Made by a program: the position numbers and the translations under genes. Under the pieces are notes generated by a model. The model was not told the DNA's origin. It searched no databases and saw nothing but the letters and a program-made list of their open reading frames with translations. DNA of 64,000 nt from the NCBI GenBank assembly GCA_016464825.1, contig JAEKNQ010000040.1, positions 124,001-188,000 of the forward strand. The letters run 5' to 3'. Positions 25,172-35,103 of the stretch are shown here, piece by piece; within the stretch, counting starts at the first letter, position 1, and every line of letters begins with the position of its first letter. Source of the DNA: Candidatus Dormiibacter inghamiae (GTDB lineage: Bacteria; Chloroflexota; Dormibacteria; Dormibacterales; Dormibacteraceae).

Positions 25172-26245
25172 ATGGATCCAAGCGATCCCACGCTGCAGGA
25201 GGCGCTGGCGGCACGTGCTCAGCTCTTAGAGGTGGAGGAGCTGGGGGTGCGCAGGCGGGTTGCATACCAGCAGGCCATCCGGCGGCTCCATTCGTCAGGC
25301 GCCTCGATGCGGGAAATCGCCGAGGCGCTCGAACTCAGCCATCAGCGAGTCCACCAGATCGTCAACGGAGGTGAAGTGATGACTACGCCGACCCGGAAGA
25401 AGAGGCTTCTGCGCCGTCTGGTCGGCCGAAACAGAACGGGCTGCGAGCCGACACCCGGCGTGCCGCCGCCCGTCGACCGGTTCTCCAGCGACGCCCGCGA
25501 AGCGCTGGCGTTTGCCCAGGAAGAGGCGCGGGACCTCAATCATGACTACCTGGGGACGGAACATCTGCTTCTCGGTCTGATCCGCGCTGAGCACGGGCTT
25601 GCGGCTCGCCTTCTGGCCACGGTCGGAGCAGATCTTGCCCTAACTCGCGCGGCCATCGAGAGGCTCATGGGCAAGAGCCTGAGCGGCGGAACGCAACGTT
25701 CCCGGCCGGAGACGGCCCGCCTCAAGAAGGTACTCGAGCTCAGCCTGCGGGAGGCGAAGAGTCATCACAGCACACACGTGCGGAGCGAGCACCTGCTCCT
25801 GGCGCTGGCGAGCGAGGGCGAAGGTCTCGGGGCTCGCCTCCTAGCTCAGGTCGGTGCCGTTCACGGGACTCTGGCGAGTCGGCTGGACCGAGCCACGCTC
25901 GCCTGCTCCTTCTGCGCCCGGGGCGGCCTCGAGGTGGACCACTTGATCGCCGGTCCCGGTGTTTTCATCTGTGAGCATTGCGTCTCAGAGGCTGTTCGCG
26001 TGGACCTCGCGAGCGATGATGAGGCAGTCCCGAAGCCGGTCGGCGGAATGCGCGTTCTGCCGCCCACGGCCCCGAACGCCACCTGCAGTTTCTGCGGCAA
26101 GACCCACCCGCAGGTGGACCGGTTGACCGCTGCAGCGGCGTTCAGCCAACCGATTGGTGACCCACGCCCGGAAGTGGCCCCAGCGATCTGCAATCAATGC
26201 GTCACGATCTGTCGGGAGATCCGACAGGAGGAGCAACGAGGGTGA
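25172..26245 (+). CDS. HTH - Clp-N (double) - ClpX-type double zinc-finger fusion protein
   Basis: 357 residues with an unusual domain order. Residues 40-68 form a sigma-70-region-4-like HTH (SGASMREIAEALELSHQRV). Two Clp N-terminal repeats follow at about 103-167 (FSSDAREALAFAQEEA, YLGTEHLLLGLI) and 180-240 (HVRSEHLLLALA). Two ClpX-like C4 zinc fingers close it: Cys245, 248, 267, 270 and Cys305, 308, 340, 343. There is no AAA+ ATPase. Clp-N domains bind substrates and adaptors, and ClpX zinc fingers dimerise and bind adaptors, so a DNA-bound Clp adaptor or a proteolysis-coupled regulator is plausible but inferred. The palindrome over its start suggests autoregulation. Confidence 0.82.
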   Translation: MDPSDPTLQEALAARAQLLEVEELGVRRRVAYQQAIRRLHSSGASMREIAEALELSHQRVHQIVNGGEVMTTPTRKKRLLRRLVGRNRTGCEPTPGVPPPVDRFSSDAREALAFAQEEARDLNHDYLGTEHLLLGLIRAEHGLAARLLATVGADLALTRAAIERLMGKSLSGGTQRSRPETARLKKVLELSLREAKSHHSTHVRSEHLLLALASEGEGLGARLLAQVGAVHGTLASRLDRATLACSFCARGGLEVDHLIAGPGVFICEHCVSEAVRVDLASDDEAVPKPVGGMRVLPPTAPNATCSFCGKTHPQVDRLTAAAAFSQPIGDPRPEVAPAICNQCVTICREIRQEEQRG

Positions 26246-26380
26246 GCAATCGCCCAGTTCGAAGGCCGGAGGACCGGAACCCCCAATCGGCCAATTCGCA
26301 TCGGCCGATTCGCCAGCGCCGAACTGTTCGTATTCTGGGCGGCCCTCGGTCGGGACAGTCCGGCCTGTCGCCGGGCGCGG

Positions 26381-29300
26381 TTACTCCGGCTCGTAGCCCA
26401 GGTTCGGGCGCAGCCAGCGTTCCACCTCGCTGACTTCCATGGCTTTGCGCCGGGCGTAATCCTCGACCTGGTCCCGGCCGATCTTGCCCACGGTGATGTA
26501 GCGCGCCTTGGGATGCGCGAAGTAGAGACCTGAAACCGAGGCGGGCGGCAGCATGGCATAGGACTCGGTCAGCGTCATGCCCAGGCGATCCGCCTGGAGC
26601 AGCTGAAAGAGCGTTCGCTTCTCGGTGTGGTCGGGGCAGGCGGGATAGCCGAAAGCGGGCCGGATGCCGCGATACTTTTCAGCCGTCAGGTCCTCCGACG
26701 AGAGCTGCGGCCCGCTCTCGTACCAGTCCCGCCGGGCCTGCTCGTGCAGGTACTCGGCAAACGCCTCCGCCAGCCTGTCCGCCAACGCCTTGACCATGAT
26801 GGCGCGGTAGTCGTCGCCCTCCGCTTGAAACCGCGCCGCCAGCTCCTCGGAGCCGAGCCCGGCAGTGCAGGCGAACGCGCCCAGATAGTCACCCCCGGCC
26901 GGCGCGACGTAGTCCGCCAGCGAGGGATTCGGCCGATCGTCGCCATGGTCCAGCTGCTGGCGCAGCATGGGAAAGCGCACCTCGGTGCCATCAGCCTGCA
27001 AGACCAGGTCGTCGCCTTCGGCGCGGGCCGGCCAGAGTCCGTAGACGCCGCAAGCGTGCAGGCTGCGCTCGGCCTCGATCTGATCAAGCAGCTCCTGGGC
27101 CTGCTCGTAGAGCTCGTGAGCGGCGGGGCCCATCTCGGGATGGGAGAGGATGCCCGGGAAGCGACCGCGCAGCTCCCAAGCGTGAAAGAAGAATGTCCAG
27201 TCGATGTAGCGGCGCAGCGTCCCCAGTTCCGGCTCCGCCCGCCGCCTGCCCAACCCCGCCGGCACCGGCAGATCGTCGAAGTCGACCAGCTCGCGGTTGG
27301 CGCGCGCCTGCTGATAGCTCAACAGCGGGCGCTTCTGCTTGTCGCTGTGCTGCTCCCGCAGCGCGGCCTGCAGATCCCGGTTCTCCTCATCAAACGCATC
27401 CAGCTGGTTAGGATCGAGCAGCTTCGAGACGACGCCTGCGACGCGAGACGCGTCCAGCACATGCACAGTCGGACGGCTGTATTCCGGCGCTATGCGGACG
27501 GCGGTGTGCTGCTTGGAGGTGGTGGCGCCGCCGATGAGCAGGGGCACCTTGAATTCCCGCCGCTCCATCTCCTTGGCCACGTTCACCATCTCGTCCAGCG
27601 AGGGCGTGATCAGCCCTGACACGCCGACCACGTCGGCACCCGCGGCCACAGCAGTGTCCAGGATGCGGTCGGCCGGCACCATCACTCCGAGGTCGATCAC
27701 CTCGTAGTTGTTGCAGCCCAGCACCACGCCCACTATGTTCTTACCGATGTCGTGCACGTCGCCTTTGACCGTGGCCAGGACGAGCTTGCCGCGCGCCTGG
27801 CTCTCGCTGGAGTCCGCCTTCTCAGCCTCCATGTAGGGCTGCAGATAGGCGACCGCTCGCTTCATCGCCCTGGCGCTCTTTACCACCTGGGGCAGGAACA
27901 TCTTGCCGGCTCCGAAGAGATCGCCCACCACCTGCATCCCGGCCATGAGCGGACCTTGAATCACCTCGAGCGGGCGGGCATATTGCTGCCGCGCTTCCTC
28001 CGTGTCCTCCTCGATGAAGTCGACAATGCCGTGCACCAGCGCGTGTTCCAGACGCTTTTGGACGGGCGTCTCCCGCCAGAGGAGGTCACGCTCACGCTGG
28101 GTGCCTCCGCCAGACACCGTGCGCGCGAACTCGATCAGCCGGTCTGTGGCGTCAGGCCTGCGGTCGAAGATGACGTCCTCGACCAGCTCCAGCAGATCCG
28201 GCGGGATGTCCTCGTACACCGCGAGCTGACCGGCGTTGACTATGCCCATGTCGAGCCCTGCCTGGATCGCGTAGTAGAGGAAGGCCGAGTGAATGGCCTC
28301 CCGAACCCGGTCGTTGCCCCGGAAGGCGAAGGAGAGATTCGAGATGCCGCCTGAGATCTTGACGCCGGGGCAGCGCCGCTTGATCTCCCCGGACGCCTCG
28401 ATGAACGCCTTCGCGTACTGGCTGTGCTCCTCCATGCCTGTCGCGATGGCGAGGACGTTGGGATCGAAGATGACGTCCTCCGCCGGAAAGCCCACCTGCT
28501 CAGTGAGGAGTTGATAGGCGCGCCGGCAGATCCCCACCTTGCGGGCCGCCGTGTCGGCCTGGCCCTTCTCGTCGAAAGCCATAACCACCACTGCGGCGCC
28601 CAGGCGCCGGACAGAGCGGGCCTGCGTCAGGAACGGTTCCTCACCCTCCTTGAGGCTGATCGAATTGGCCACGCCCTTCCCCTGCAGACACTTGAGCCCG
28701 GCCTCTATCACCGACCAGCGGGAGGAATCGACCATGATCGGCAGCCGGGCCACCTCCGGCTCGGTGGCGATCAGGTTGAGGAAGCCGACCATTGCTTCCT
28801 TCGAATCGAGCAGATCGGCGTCCATGTTGATGTCGATCAGGTTGGCGCCACCGCGAACCTGCTCCAGCGCCACCTCTAGGGCGCCGCCCAAATCTCCCGC
28901 CTCGATCAGGCGCCGGAAACGACTGGAACCTGTTACGTTGGTGCGCTCGCCGATCATCACGAACGTCGAGTCAGGCCCGATCTCGAACGTCTCCAGGCCT
29001 GAGAAACGAGTCCGCCGAGGGATCGCCGGCAGAGCTCGCGGCTTCACCCCACTGACTGACGCGGCGATGGCCCGGATGTGTTCAGGTGTGGTGCCGCAGC
29101 AGCCGCCGACTGCGTTGACCAGCCCATCCCGAGCAAACTCCCCCAGCAGCCGGCTCGTCTCGGGCGGCTGCTCGTCGTAACCGCCGAAGGCGTTGGGCAG
29201 CCCCGCATTGGGGTAGCAGCTGACGTACGTGCCGGCCACCTGCGCCAACGCCGCCAGATGAGGCCGTATCTCATGCGCCCCGAGGGAGCAGTTGATGCCT

Positions 29301-29995
29301 GTGATGAGCGGGCGGGCGTACTCAATCGACGTCCAGAAGGCCTCAACAGTCTGCCCCGCAAGCGTGCGGCCGCTGCGATCGACTATGGTCACCGAGATCA
29401 TCAGCGGCAGCTCAGGCGCCACCTCCTGGGCGGCCGCGACGGCGGCCTTGCCGTTGAGAGTGTCGAAGATCGTCTCGATCAGGAGCAGGTCGGCCCCGCC
29501 GTCGCGGAGGCCACGAGCCGCTTCGGCGTAGGCAGAGTAGAGCTGATCGAAGCTCACTGGCCGGTAGCTGGGGTCGTCTACCCGGGGCGACATCGAAAGC
29601 GTGACGTTGGTGGGTCCCAGCGAGCCGGCCACGAAGCGGTTCTCGTACTCGGCCGCCGCCTGCTTCGCCAGCTGGGCGCCGGCCCGGTTGAGCTCGTAGA
29701 CCACTTTTTCCAGCCCGTAGTCGCGCTGAGAGATGGAGGTCGCAGTAAACGTGTTGGTCGAGGTGATGTCGGCGCCGGCCTGGAGATACTCCCGGTGGAC
29801 GTCGAGCACGACGTCCGGGCGGGTCAGGCAGAGCAGGTCGTTGTCCCCCTGCAGCGGCTGCGCATGGTCCCGGAAGCGCTCGCCCCGAAAGGCGGCCTCG
29901 TCCAGCTGCCGGCGCTGCAGCATCGTGCCCCAGGCGCCGTCCAACAGCACAATTCGCTGATCCAGGAGTTCCTTGAGCCGCGCCGCAGTACTCAA
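26381..29995 (-). CDS. metH: Cobalamin-dependent methionine synthase
   Basis: 1204 residues, full-length MetH. Domains in order: homocysteine-binding barrel with zinc cysteines (NCSLGAHE and [11 protein letters not shown]), pterin (methyl-tetrahydrofolate) barrel ([16 protein letters not shown]), cobalamin cap and Rossmann domain with the base-off motif [11 protein letters not shown], and the C-terminal activation domain ([33 protein letters not shown]). It transfers a methyl group from methyl-tetrahydrofolate to homocysteine. It starts with TTG 38 bases after the GCS2 gene and is the last member of a five-gene minus-strand operon, so methionine synthesis may be expressed with the amide-ligase cassette. 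No cobalamin riboswitch is seen upstream. Confidence 0.95.
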   Translation of the reverse strand: MSTAARLKELLDQRIVLLDGAWGTMLQRRQLDEAAFRGERFRDHAQPLQGDNDLLCLTRPDVVLDVHREYLQAGADITSTNTFTATSISQRDYGLEKVVYELNRAGAQLAKQAAAEYENRFVAGSLGPTNVTLSMSPRVDDPSYRPVSFDQLYSAYAEAARGLRDGGADLLLIETIFDTLNGKAAVAAAQEVAPELPLMISVTIVDRSGRTLAGQTVEAFWTSIEYARPLITGINCSLGAHEIRPHLAALAQVAGTYVSCYPNAGLPNAFGGYDEQPPETSRLLGEFARDGLVNAVGGCCGTTPEHIRAIAASVSGVKPRALPAIPRRTRFSGLETFEIGPDSTFVMIGERTNVTGSSRFRRLIEAGDLGGALEVALEQVRGGANLIDINMDADLLDSKEAMVGFLNLIATEPEVARLPIMVDSSRWSVIEAGLKCLQGKGVANSISLKEGEEPFLTQARSVRRLGAAVVVMAFDEKGQADTAARKVGICRRAYQLLTEQVGFPAEDVIFDPNVLAIATGMEEHSQYAKAFIEASGEIKRRCPGVKISGGISNLSFAFRGNDRVREAIHSAFLYYAIQAGLDMGIVNAGQLAVYEDIPPDLLELVEDVIFDRRPDATDRLIEFARTVSGGGTQRERDLLWRETPVQKRLEHALVHGIVDFIEEDTEEARQQYARPLEVIQGPLMAGMQVVGDLFGAGKMFLPQVVKSARAMKRAVAYLQPYMEAEKADSSESQARGKLVLATVKGDVHDIGKNIVGVVLGCNNYEVIDLGVMVPADRILDTAVAAGADVVGVSGLITPSLDEMVNVAKEMERREFKVPLLIGGATTSKQHTAVRIAPEYSRPTVHVLDASRVAGVVSKLLDPNQLDAFDEENRDLQAALREQHSDKQKRPLLSYQQARANRELVDFDDLPVPAGLGRRRAEPELGTLRRYIDWTFFFHAWELRGRFPGILSHPEMGPAAHELYEQAQELLDQIEAERSLHACGVYGLWPARAEGDDLVLQADGTEVRFPMLRQQLDHGDDRPNPSLADYVAPAGGDYLGAFACTAGLGSEELAARFQAEGDDYRAIMVKALADRLAEAFAEYLHEQARRDWYESGPQLSSEDLTAEKYRGIRPAFGYPACPDHTEKRTLFQLLQADRLGMTLTESYAMLPPASVSGLYFAHPKARYITVGKIGRDQVEDYARRKAMEVSEVERWLRPNLGYEPE

Positions 29996-30033
29996 CGCGG
30001 CTTCACGAGCTGCCGAAGCGGAGGAGAAGGCCT

Positions 30034-31173
30034 TCAGTCTCCCGCTTGCTGGGCGGCGGCGTGCCGGAGCGAAGGTTGGCCGGCGGTTTCCGCACAGAGA
30101 TTCTCGACCACTTCCTTCAGGCTACCGGTCTCCCGGTAGATGCGAAGCTGGCGGTCCGCACTGGTGCCCTCCCTGAGGATCGTCTCCACGTACCTGACCG
30201 CCTCGCGTGACTCCAGTTCGTCCACCACCTCGTCGATGAACTCCAGCAGCTCCTCAGCCAGTTGAGCAGTGGGGATCTCGGACTGTCGGCCGAAATCGAT
30301 CAGCTTGCCGGCGGTGCCGTGCCGCATTGCGCGCCACTTGTTTTCCGCTATCAGGGCAGGCATGTACTTGCGGAAGCCCAGGTTCCGCTCACGCAGCCGC
30401 AGCAGTTTGGCGCAGATTGCCTGGCACAGGCCGGCAATTGCCACTGTCTCTTCGATTCGAGTCGTCTGGTCGCAGCAGCGCCACTCCAGCGTGGGGTGGT
30501 GGGGATGCGAGCGAAGGTCCCACCAGATCCGCTTGCCGTCATCGATGCAGCCGGTCCTGACCAGCATGTCGATGTAGTTCTCGTACTCGTCGTAGGAGCT
30601 GAAGTCCGGCGGGATGCCGGTCCGGGGAAAGCGCGACCAGATGACGCTGCGATAGGACTTGAGACCGGTCTCGCGCCCGTCCCAGAAAGGTGAGGAGGTG
30701 GAAAGAGCCAGCAGGTGAGGGAGGAAGTAACGGGCCTCGTTCATGATCTCCATCCGCCGGTCGGGGTCCGGGAGGGCGACATGGACATGAAGGCCGAAGA
30801 TGAGGATCTCGCGGACCACGTCCTGCATCTCGTCTTCCAGCATCTTGTAGCGCTCTTTCTCAGTGATCTGCTGGTCCTGCCAGCGGGAGAAGGGGTGGGT
30901 GCCGGCACAGGCAATCCGCATCCCGACAGGCTCCAGGACGCGATTCAGCATCGCGCGGAACCGGCTGAGCTGCTCTTTGGCCTCACCCACCGTCTGGCAG
31001 ATGGTGGTGCCGACTTCGACCACTGATTGGATCATCTCCGGCCGCACCTGGTCGGCGCCAACCTCCTGGGCGATGGAGGTCATGAGTGCGTCGATGAAGG
31101 GCTGCAGGTGACCATCGCTGTCGAGAATCTGGTATTCCTCCTCAACTCCGATGGTCAGCCAGTCGGTGCTCAT
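30034..31173 (-). CDS. GCS2-family carboxylate-amine ligase (YbdK-like)
   Basis: 379 residues, normal for the YbdK/GCS2 family. [11 protein letters not shown] is the ATP/metal-binding opening, HVHVALPD the metal-binding His segment, and [18 protein letters not shown] the substrate/ATP loop. Members join the gamma- or alpha-carboxylate of an amino acid to an amine; YbdK itself has weak glutamate-cysteine ligase activity. ATGA overlap with the upstream circularly permuted ATP-grasp gene shows coupled translation. The role of the cassette's product, possibly a peptide or thiol, is not established. Confidence 0.85.
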   Translation of the reverse strand: MSTDWLTIGVEEEYQILDSDGHLQPFIDALMTSIAQEVGADQVRPEMIQSVVEVGTTICQTVGEAKEQLSRFRAMLNRVLEPVGMRIACAGTHPFSRWQDQQITEKERYKMLEDEMQDVVREILIFGLHVHVALPDPDRRMEIMNEARYFLPHLLALSTSSPFWDGRETGLKSYRSVIWSRFPRTGIPPDFSSYDEYENYIDMLVRTGCIDDGKRIWWDLRSHPHHPTLEWRCCDQTTRIEETVAIAGLCQAICAKLLRLRERNLGFRKYMPALIAENKWRAMRHGTAGKLIDFGRQSEIPTAQLAEELLEFIDEVVDELESREAVRYVETILREGTSADRQLRIYRETGSLKEVVENLCAETAGQPSLRHAAAQQAGD

Positions 31174-32543
31174 CGCCTCTCCTCCACCAAAAAAGTGGGA
31201 ACGATGCTACCGGTGCCCGCAGTCACGTTCAGTAGCTCGGAGGAGGAGAGCCTGGTCAGCATGCCGCCCGGCCGACCGTGGAAGAGGTAGGGGTCCATGT
31301 CGACCGCCAGAGAAAGCAGCTGGACCGAGTCGTCGAGCACCACGGGAAAGGGCTCCCGCGGCACAGGCACCGCCTCCTGCACCACCGAGGGCCGTTCCAG
31401 GCCTTCTTTGACAGCGCTTTCCCACTGCCCGTCAGTGACTGTCCAGCCGAGCACCACACCCTTGCCGCCGTATTCGTCGTTGGGCTTCAAGACGAGTTTG
31501 TGGCGGTTCTTGAGGACGTGCTGGACGAGGTCCTTGACCGGTTTTTGGGCAGCGCTTGAGCTGCCTTCGCGAAGCCGGCGCGTCCAGGGGATGTGCCGAG
31601 CCACAGCCTTCCTCTGCGCGCTGCTGTACAGCTGCTGGTAGCGCTCGTCTGAAAGCAGCGCCAACGAGACTTTCTTGTGCAGCAGCTTGCCCCGGAAGGT
31701 GTTGACCACGCAGACAGCTCCGGCGAGATGCGCTTGGACCAAGCCCCGGGCGGCCTCCGGCCTGGCCAGCAACTCCGATGTGAGCACCCGCTTGTAGACG
31801 AGGTTCACAGGGGTCGAGCCGGCGTGGAGGCGGCCGCGCCTGAACTCCAGATCCGCAGGCTCACAAATGATGGTTTGCAGGCCATGGCGCTCGAAGTATT
31901 CCTTGAACAATGTGAACTCGTTGGCGGTGGGCAGCCCGGGCCAGTCAACGATTGCCAGCACCGGTCGCCGTTCCTGGCCCCATTCCCTGAAGGAGCGCAG
32001 CAGGCAGCTTTGCATCTGCGTCCGCACTGGCAGGGAGCGTGCATGGTAGCGGCGACGGAAGGCTCGCATGACGGGCAGTTCCCGGAAAACCGATGCCAGC
32101 ATGTCCTCGTAAGCCATGCCGGCAGGCGACTCGGCGTTGCATTCGACGTAGCGCACCTCATCGCCGAAGAAGCTGTCCAGGCGCATCGACGGCGACGAGT
32201 GGGAGTGCCCTGTCTCGGCCAGCGCCAGCCGCTCCTCCTCCGGCTCCAGCTCAAGCTCCCGGCGCAGCTCTGAATCACCGAGAAGCGTTCGCTCCAGCGT
32301 GATCAGGGCCGAGTGCACGCCCCGGGCGGCTTGGATCGCGCGCTGATAGCGTTCGGCCGTCAGCAGGTTGGGTCGCAGGGTGCGGCAAATCCGGCGCTCA
32401 CCGAAGGTCAGGCTTCGCTCGGGCTGCAGCTCGAGCAGACGACCTGTGCTCTCAGCTTGGAGCGCGGCGTCGCCCAGCAGGTCGTGCCAGGCGCGAACGG
32501 GATCAGAGACTGCCGCCGGGTCAGCCGGAGCTCTGTGCGCCAC
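31170..32543 (-). CDS. Circularly permuted ATP-grasp-like ligase
   Basis: 457 residues. FFGDEVRYVECNAESPAGMAYEDML resembles the N-terminal half of glutathionylspermidine-synthase-like and circularly permuted ATP-grasp enzymes; KLVLKPNDEYGGKGVVLGW is an ATP-grasp loop, and the C-terminal LSLAVDMDPYLFHGRPGGMLTRLSS is the acidic metal region. These enzymes form an amide bond through an acyl-phosphate. Start GTG at 32543 overlaps the end of the ATP-grasp gene by 23 bases. Acts with the GCS2 and RimK-type ligases by context; substrates unknown. Confidence 0.75.
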   Translation of the reverse strand: MAHRAPADPAAVSDPVRAWHDLLGDAALQAESTGRLLELQPERSLTFGERRICRTLRPNLLTAERYQRAIQAARGVHSALITLERTLLGDSELRRELELEPEEERLALAETGHSHSSPSMRLDSFFGDEVRYVECNAESPAGMAYEDMLASVFRELPVMRAFRRRYHARSLPVRTQMQSCLLRSFREWGQERRPVLAIVDWPGLPTANEFTLFKEYFERHGLQTIICEPADLEFRRGRLHAGSTPVNLVYKRVLTSELLARPEAARGLVQAHLAGAVCVVNTFRGKLLHKKVSLALLSDERYQQLYSSAQRKAVARHIPWTRRLREGSSSAAQKPVKDLVQHVLKNRHKLVLKPNDEYGGKGVVLGWTVTDGQWESAVKEGLERPSVVQEAVPVPREPFPVVLDDSVQLLSLAVDMDPYLFHGRPGGMLTRLSSSELLNVTAGTGSIVPTFLVEERR

Positions 32544-33504
32544 TATCCACGTACTTCCACCAGCGATGGTCGCGCCGCCAAGGCGGCTCTAGCTGGCGCA
32601 GCGCGTATCTGAGCGCCAAGTCACTCATCCGGTCCAGCACCCAACGAAACGCCTCCTGCTTGATTGAGAAGTCGTCAAAATCGGGCGCCGGGTTGAGGAA
32701 GTCGATGGCGTACAGCGTGCCGTCCCGGATGGCGAACTCGACTGTGTTCATGTCGTAGCCGAGCGCCTGGGTCAGTGTGAGCGCATCCGCGATGGCCCGC
32801 TGGCGCAGCGGGCCCTGGGGCGGGTCGTTGGCCACATAGCGCCGCTCGAACGGCGCCGACGGATCGTAACGCAAAGGCCAGACATGCTCCCGACCTATGC
32901 AGATGCAGCGCAGGTAGTCATCCCATTTGATGTACTCCTGCAGGATCATCGTCTTCTGACCCGTCTTGTCGTAGGCGGCCCACAGCTCCTCCAGCGAGTG
33001 CACCACAGAGACGTCCTTCCAGCCGCCGCCCGTGTTCGGCTTCAGGACCGCCGGCAGGCCTACGTAGCTGATGATGCGCTCCCAGTCGAGAGGAAACTGC
33101 AGATTGCGCAGCGACAGCTCGTGGTCGATGTCGGCTATGTACTCCTTGTTAGGAAGCACCACCGACCGAGGCACTGCCACGCCCAACTTGCGGGCCAGCG
33201 TGCACTCGAAGAACTTTTCGTCAGCCTCCCACCAGAAGGGATCGTTGATCACAGCGGCCCCCATCAGCACAGCGCTCTTCAGGTGCGCTCGGTAGTAGGG
33301 CACCTCGTGCGAGATGCGATCGATCAGCACCGCGTAGTCAGGCTCGTCATGCTCGCCCGGGCCGCCAAGTCGGGCCAGCTCGGCTGTGACACCGTTGTCG
33401 GCACCCCTGTGGTTGAGCACGTGGAGGAAGGGCTCCGGAAAGGTCTGCTCGCGGCCGACCAGCAGGCCCACCCTGCGAGAACTCTCCTGTCTTGTCTCAG
33501 GCAT
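32521..33504 (-). CDS. RimK-like ATP-grasp ligase
   Basis: 327 residues from the ATG at 33504; the open frame runs further upstream but through the esterase gene. FFECTLARKLGVAVPRSVVLP, the ATP-binding LPAVLKPNTGGGWKDVSVV, LQEYIKWDDYLRCICIG and NTVEFAIRDGTLYAIDFLNPAPDFD are the canonical ATP-grasp blocks, the last holding the metal ligands. It overlaps the esterase gene by 8 bases. The family makes peptide-like bonds between an activated carboxylate and an amine. Context makes it a partner of the permuted ligase and GCS2. Confidence 0.82.
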   Translation of the reverse strand: MPETRQESSRRVGLLVGREQTFPEPFLHVLNHRGADNGVTAELARLGGPGEHDEPDYAVLIDRISHEVPYYRAHLKSAVLMGAAVINDPFWWEADEKFFECTLARKLGVAVPRSVVLPNKEYIADIDHELSLRNLQFPLDWERIISYVGLPAVLKPNTGGGWKDVSVVHSLEELWAAYDKTGQKTMILQEYIKWDDYLRCICIGREHVWPLRYDPSAPFERRYVANDPPQGPLRQRAIADALTLTQALGYDMNTVEFAIRDGTLYAIDFLNPAPDFDDFSIKQEAFRWVLDRMSDLALRYALRQLEPPWRRDHRWWKYVDSGAQSSG

Positions 33505-34192
33505 AGAGTCGCAGCATCTCCTTCCAGTACTGCCAGTCGTGTGCCCAGCCGGGCCAGAGATCAAGCTTGACACCGACTCCGCGCTGACGCAGCGCGTCTG
33601 CCAGCGCCAGCGAGTCCCGCACGTTCGGATCGGTTTGTCCCGTGACGATGACCTTGCAGGGCAAATCGCGCAGCGGAGCCAGGTAGCGCTCATCGGTCAG
33701 ATTGGGAACGAAGGCGAGCGGATTGGTCAGATAGGTCGACTCGTCGCTGTAGCCGTCGAGCCAGCGGCTGGGGTCGTACACGCCGGAGAGCGAGATGAAT
33801 CCCAGCACCCGATCAGGGTGACGGAGCGTGAGCAACGCAGCGTGGAACGCTCCGAACGACGGTCCTGCGCACACAGGACGCTGGCCGATCTCTTTGAACA
33901 GCTCTTGGACCAGGTAGCGCTCATATTCCAGGTGACGGGCGACGCGCTGCGCCGGCGGTCGCGTCGGCGCGTACCAGGACTCGGAGTCAACTGTGTCGAC
34001 GCACCAGAGGTTGAGCTCGCCGCTGTCGATCCTGGCCGCCACTGACTCGACCAGGCCGAAGTCCTCCCACTGATAGAAGCGCCCCTGGGAGGTGGGGAAG
34101 GCCACGAGCGGGCGGCCCTGGGTGCCAAAGCGAAGGATCTCCATGTCCCTGCCGAGCGCTGGGCTCCAGGTCCGCCGGTAATCCCTCTCCAC
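33497..34192 (-). CDS. Esterase-family alpha/beta hydrolase
   Basis: 231 residues, GTG start at 34192. The nucleophile elbow is CAGPSFGAFHAAL (Gly-x-Ser-x-Gly), the acid is likely in VIVTGQTDPN and the His in WPGWAHDWQYWKEML. It resembles the antigen-85/D-type esterase family (S-formylglutathione-hydrolase-like fold). It is the first gene of a minus-strand operon with two ATP-grasp ligases and a GCS2 ligase and might release, cyclise or transfer their product. A TAGACT box ends 9 bases before the start. No signal peptide, so cytosolic. Confidence 0.82.
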   Translation of the reverse strand: MERDYRRTWSPALGRDMEILRFGTQGRPLVAFPTSQGRFYQWEDFGLVESVAARIDSGELNLWCVDTVDSESWYAPTRPPAQRVARHLEYERYLVQELFKEIGQRPVCAGPSFGAFHAALLTLRHPDRVLGFISLSGVYDPSRWLDGYSDESTYLTNPLAFVPNLTDERYLAPLRDLPCKVIVTGQTDPNVRDSLALADALRQRGVGVKLDLWPGWAHDWQYWKEMLRLYA

Positions 34193-34201
34193 GACGTGGG
34201 A

Positions 34202-34207
34202 AGTCTA
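34202..34207 (-). promoter_or_regulatory. Leaderless -10 box (TAGACT, minus strand)
   Basis: On the minus strand TAGACT ends 9 bases before the GTG at 34192, at the head of the esterase-ATP-grasp-GCS2-metH operon. Confidence 0.5.
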
Positions 34208-34245
34208 TGGTGGAAACTTCGGCCCTGATCTCTCGGCGGGTGCGG

Positions 34246-34251
34246 TAGCCT
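34246..34251 (+). promoter_or_regulatory. Leaderless -10 box (TAGCCT)
   Basis: TAGCCT ends 7 bases before the ATG at 34259, at the head of the ECF transporter operon. It is divergent from the TAGACT box of the neighbouring operon, about 40 bases apart. Confidence 0.45.
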
Positions 34252-34258
34252 CTCCGCG

Positions 34259-35089
34259 ATGCCGCTCACCGCTACCCGCACGCTGGTACTGATGCCTGTA
34301 GCCATAGCCCTCAACGTCGCTTTGGGCTCCACAGTCCAGCAGGCGCTGAAGCTGCCCCTCTACCTCGACTCACTCGGCACGGTCATCGCCGGGGTGTTGG
34401 GCGGCCCGTTGGTGGGCGCGGTCACCGGGTTGCTCAGCGATCTGATCTGGGCCTACGTCCTGCCACCGCCCCTGGCCGCGCCGACCGCAGGGCCCTTCGC
34501 AGTTACCGCGGCGATCGTCGGCCTGCTGGCGGGGGTCTTCGGTCGGGCCGGCCTCTTCCGCATGCGGCCCGTGGCTGATCGCCGCTCGCTGCTGTTGGCC
34601 CTTGTCGCGGCACTCGTGGTGCTCATGCTTGCGCTCTACACCTTCAGCCGCGCTTACGGCTCACCACAGACCTTCAGCGCCGTGACGGGCAACCCGGCTG
34701 CCAGTTTCGCCGCGTCCCGGCTGGCCTTCGGCTTAATCAGTCTCGTGTTTGGAGGATTGGTCGTCTGGACGCTCTTCTGGCGCCGCGACGCTGGGGCTCT
34801 GCTCGCCCTCACCTGTGGCCTACTGACGGGGCTGGCGGCGGCACTTGTCTCGGCGCCCATAGCTGCCTACGTATTCGGTGGCGTGACAGGCTTCGGCGGC
34901 GATGCGCTGGTGGCCGCCTTCCGAGCCGCCGGAGCGAGTCTCTTCCAGGCCACGCTGCAGCAGGGCCTGCTCTCGGACCCGCTGGACAAGATGGTCACCT
35001 TCCTGATCGCCTTTTTGGTGCTGGCGGGATTGCCGCGCCGAGTCGTGAGCCGCTTTCCCAACGGCGAGCGCCTGACCGAAGCTGCGTAG
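34259..35089 (+). CDS. ECF transporter substrate-specific (S) component
   Basis: 276 residues with about six to seven hydrophobic segments. GLYLD-type opening LPLYLDSLGTVIAGVLGGPLVGAVTGLLSDLIW is typical of ECF S components. It is followed by genes for EcfT and two ATPases, so it encodes a dedicated ECF transporter. The substrate (vitamin, thiol, or a metal complex) cannot be read from sequence; the adjacent divergent operon contains metH, so a cobalamin- or methionine-related substrate is a guess only. There is no riboswitch upstream. Confidence 0.75.
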   Translation: MPLTATRTLVLMPVAIALNVALGSTVQQALKLPLYLDSLGTVIAGVLGGPLVGAVTGLLSDLIWAYVLPPPLAAPTAGPFAVTAAIVGLLAGVFGRAGLFRMRPVADRRSLLLALVAALVVLMLALYTFSRAYGSPQTFSAVTGNPAASFAASRLAFGLISLVFGGLVVWTLFWRRDAGALLALTCGLLTGLAAALVSAPIAAYVFGGVTGFGGDALVAAFRAAGASLFQATLQQGLLSDPLDKMVTFLIAFLVLAGLPRRVVSRFPNGERLTEAA

Positions 35090-35103
35090 CCGCCTGTACC
35101 CGT

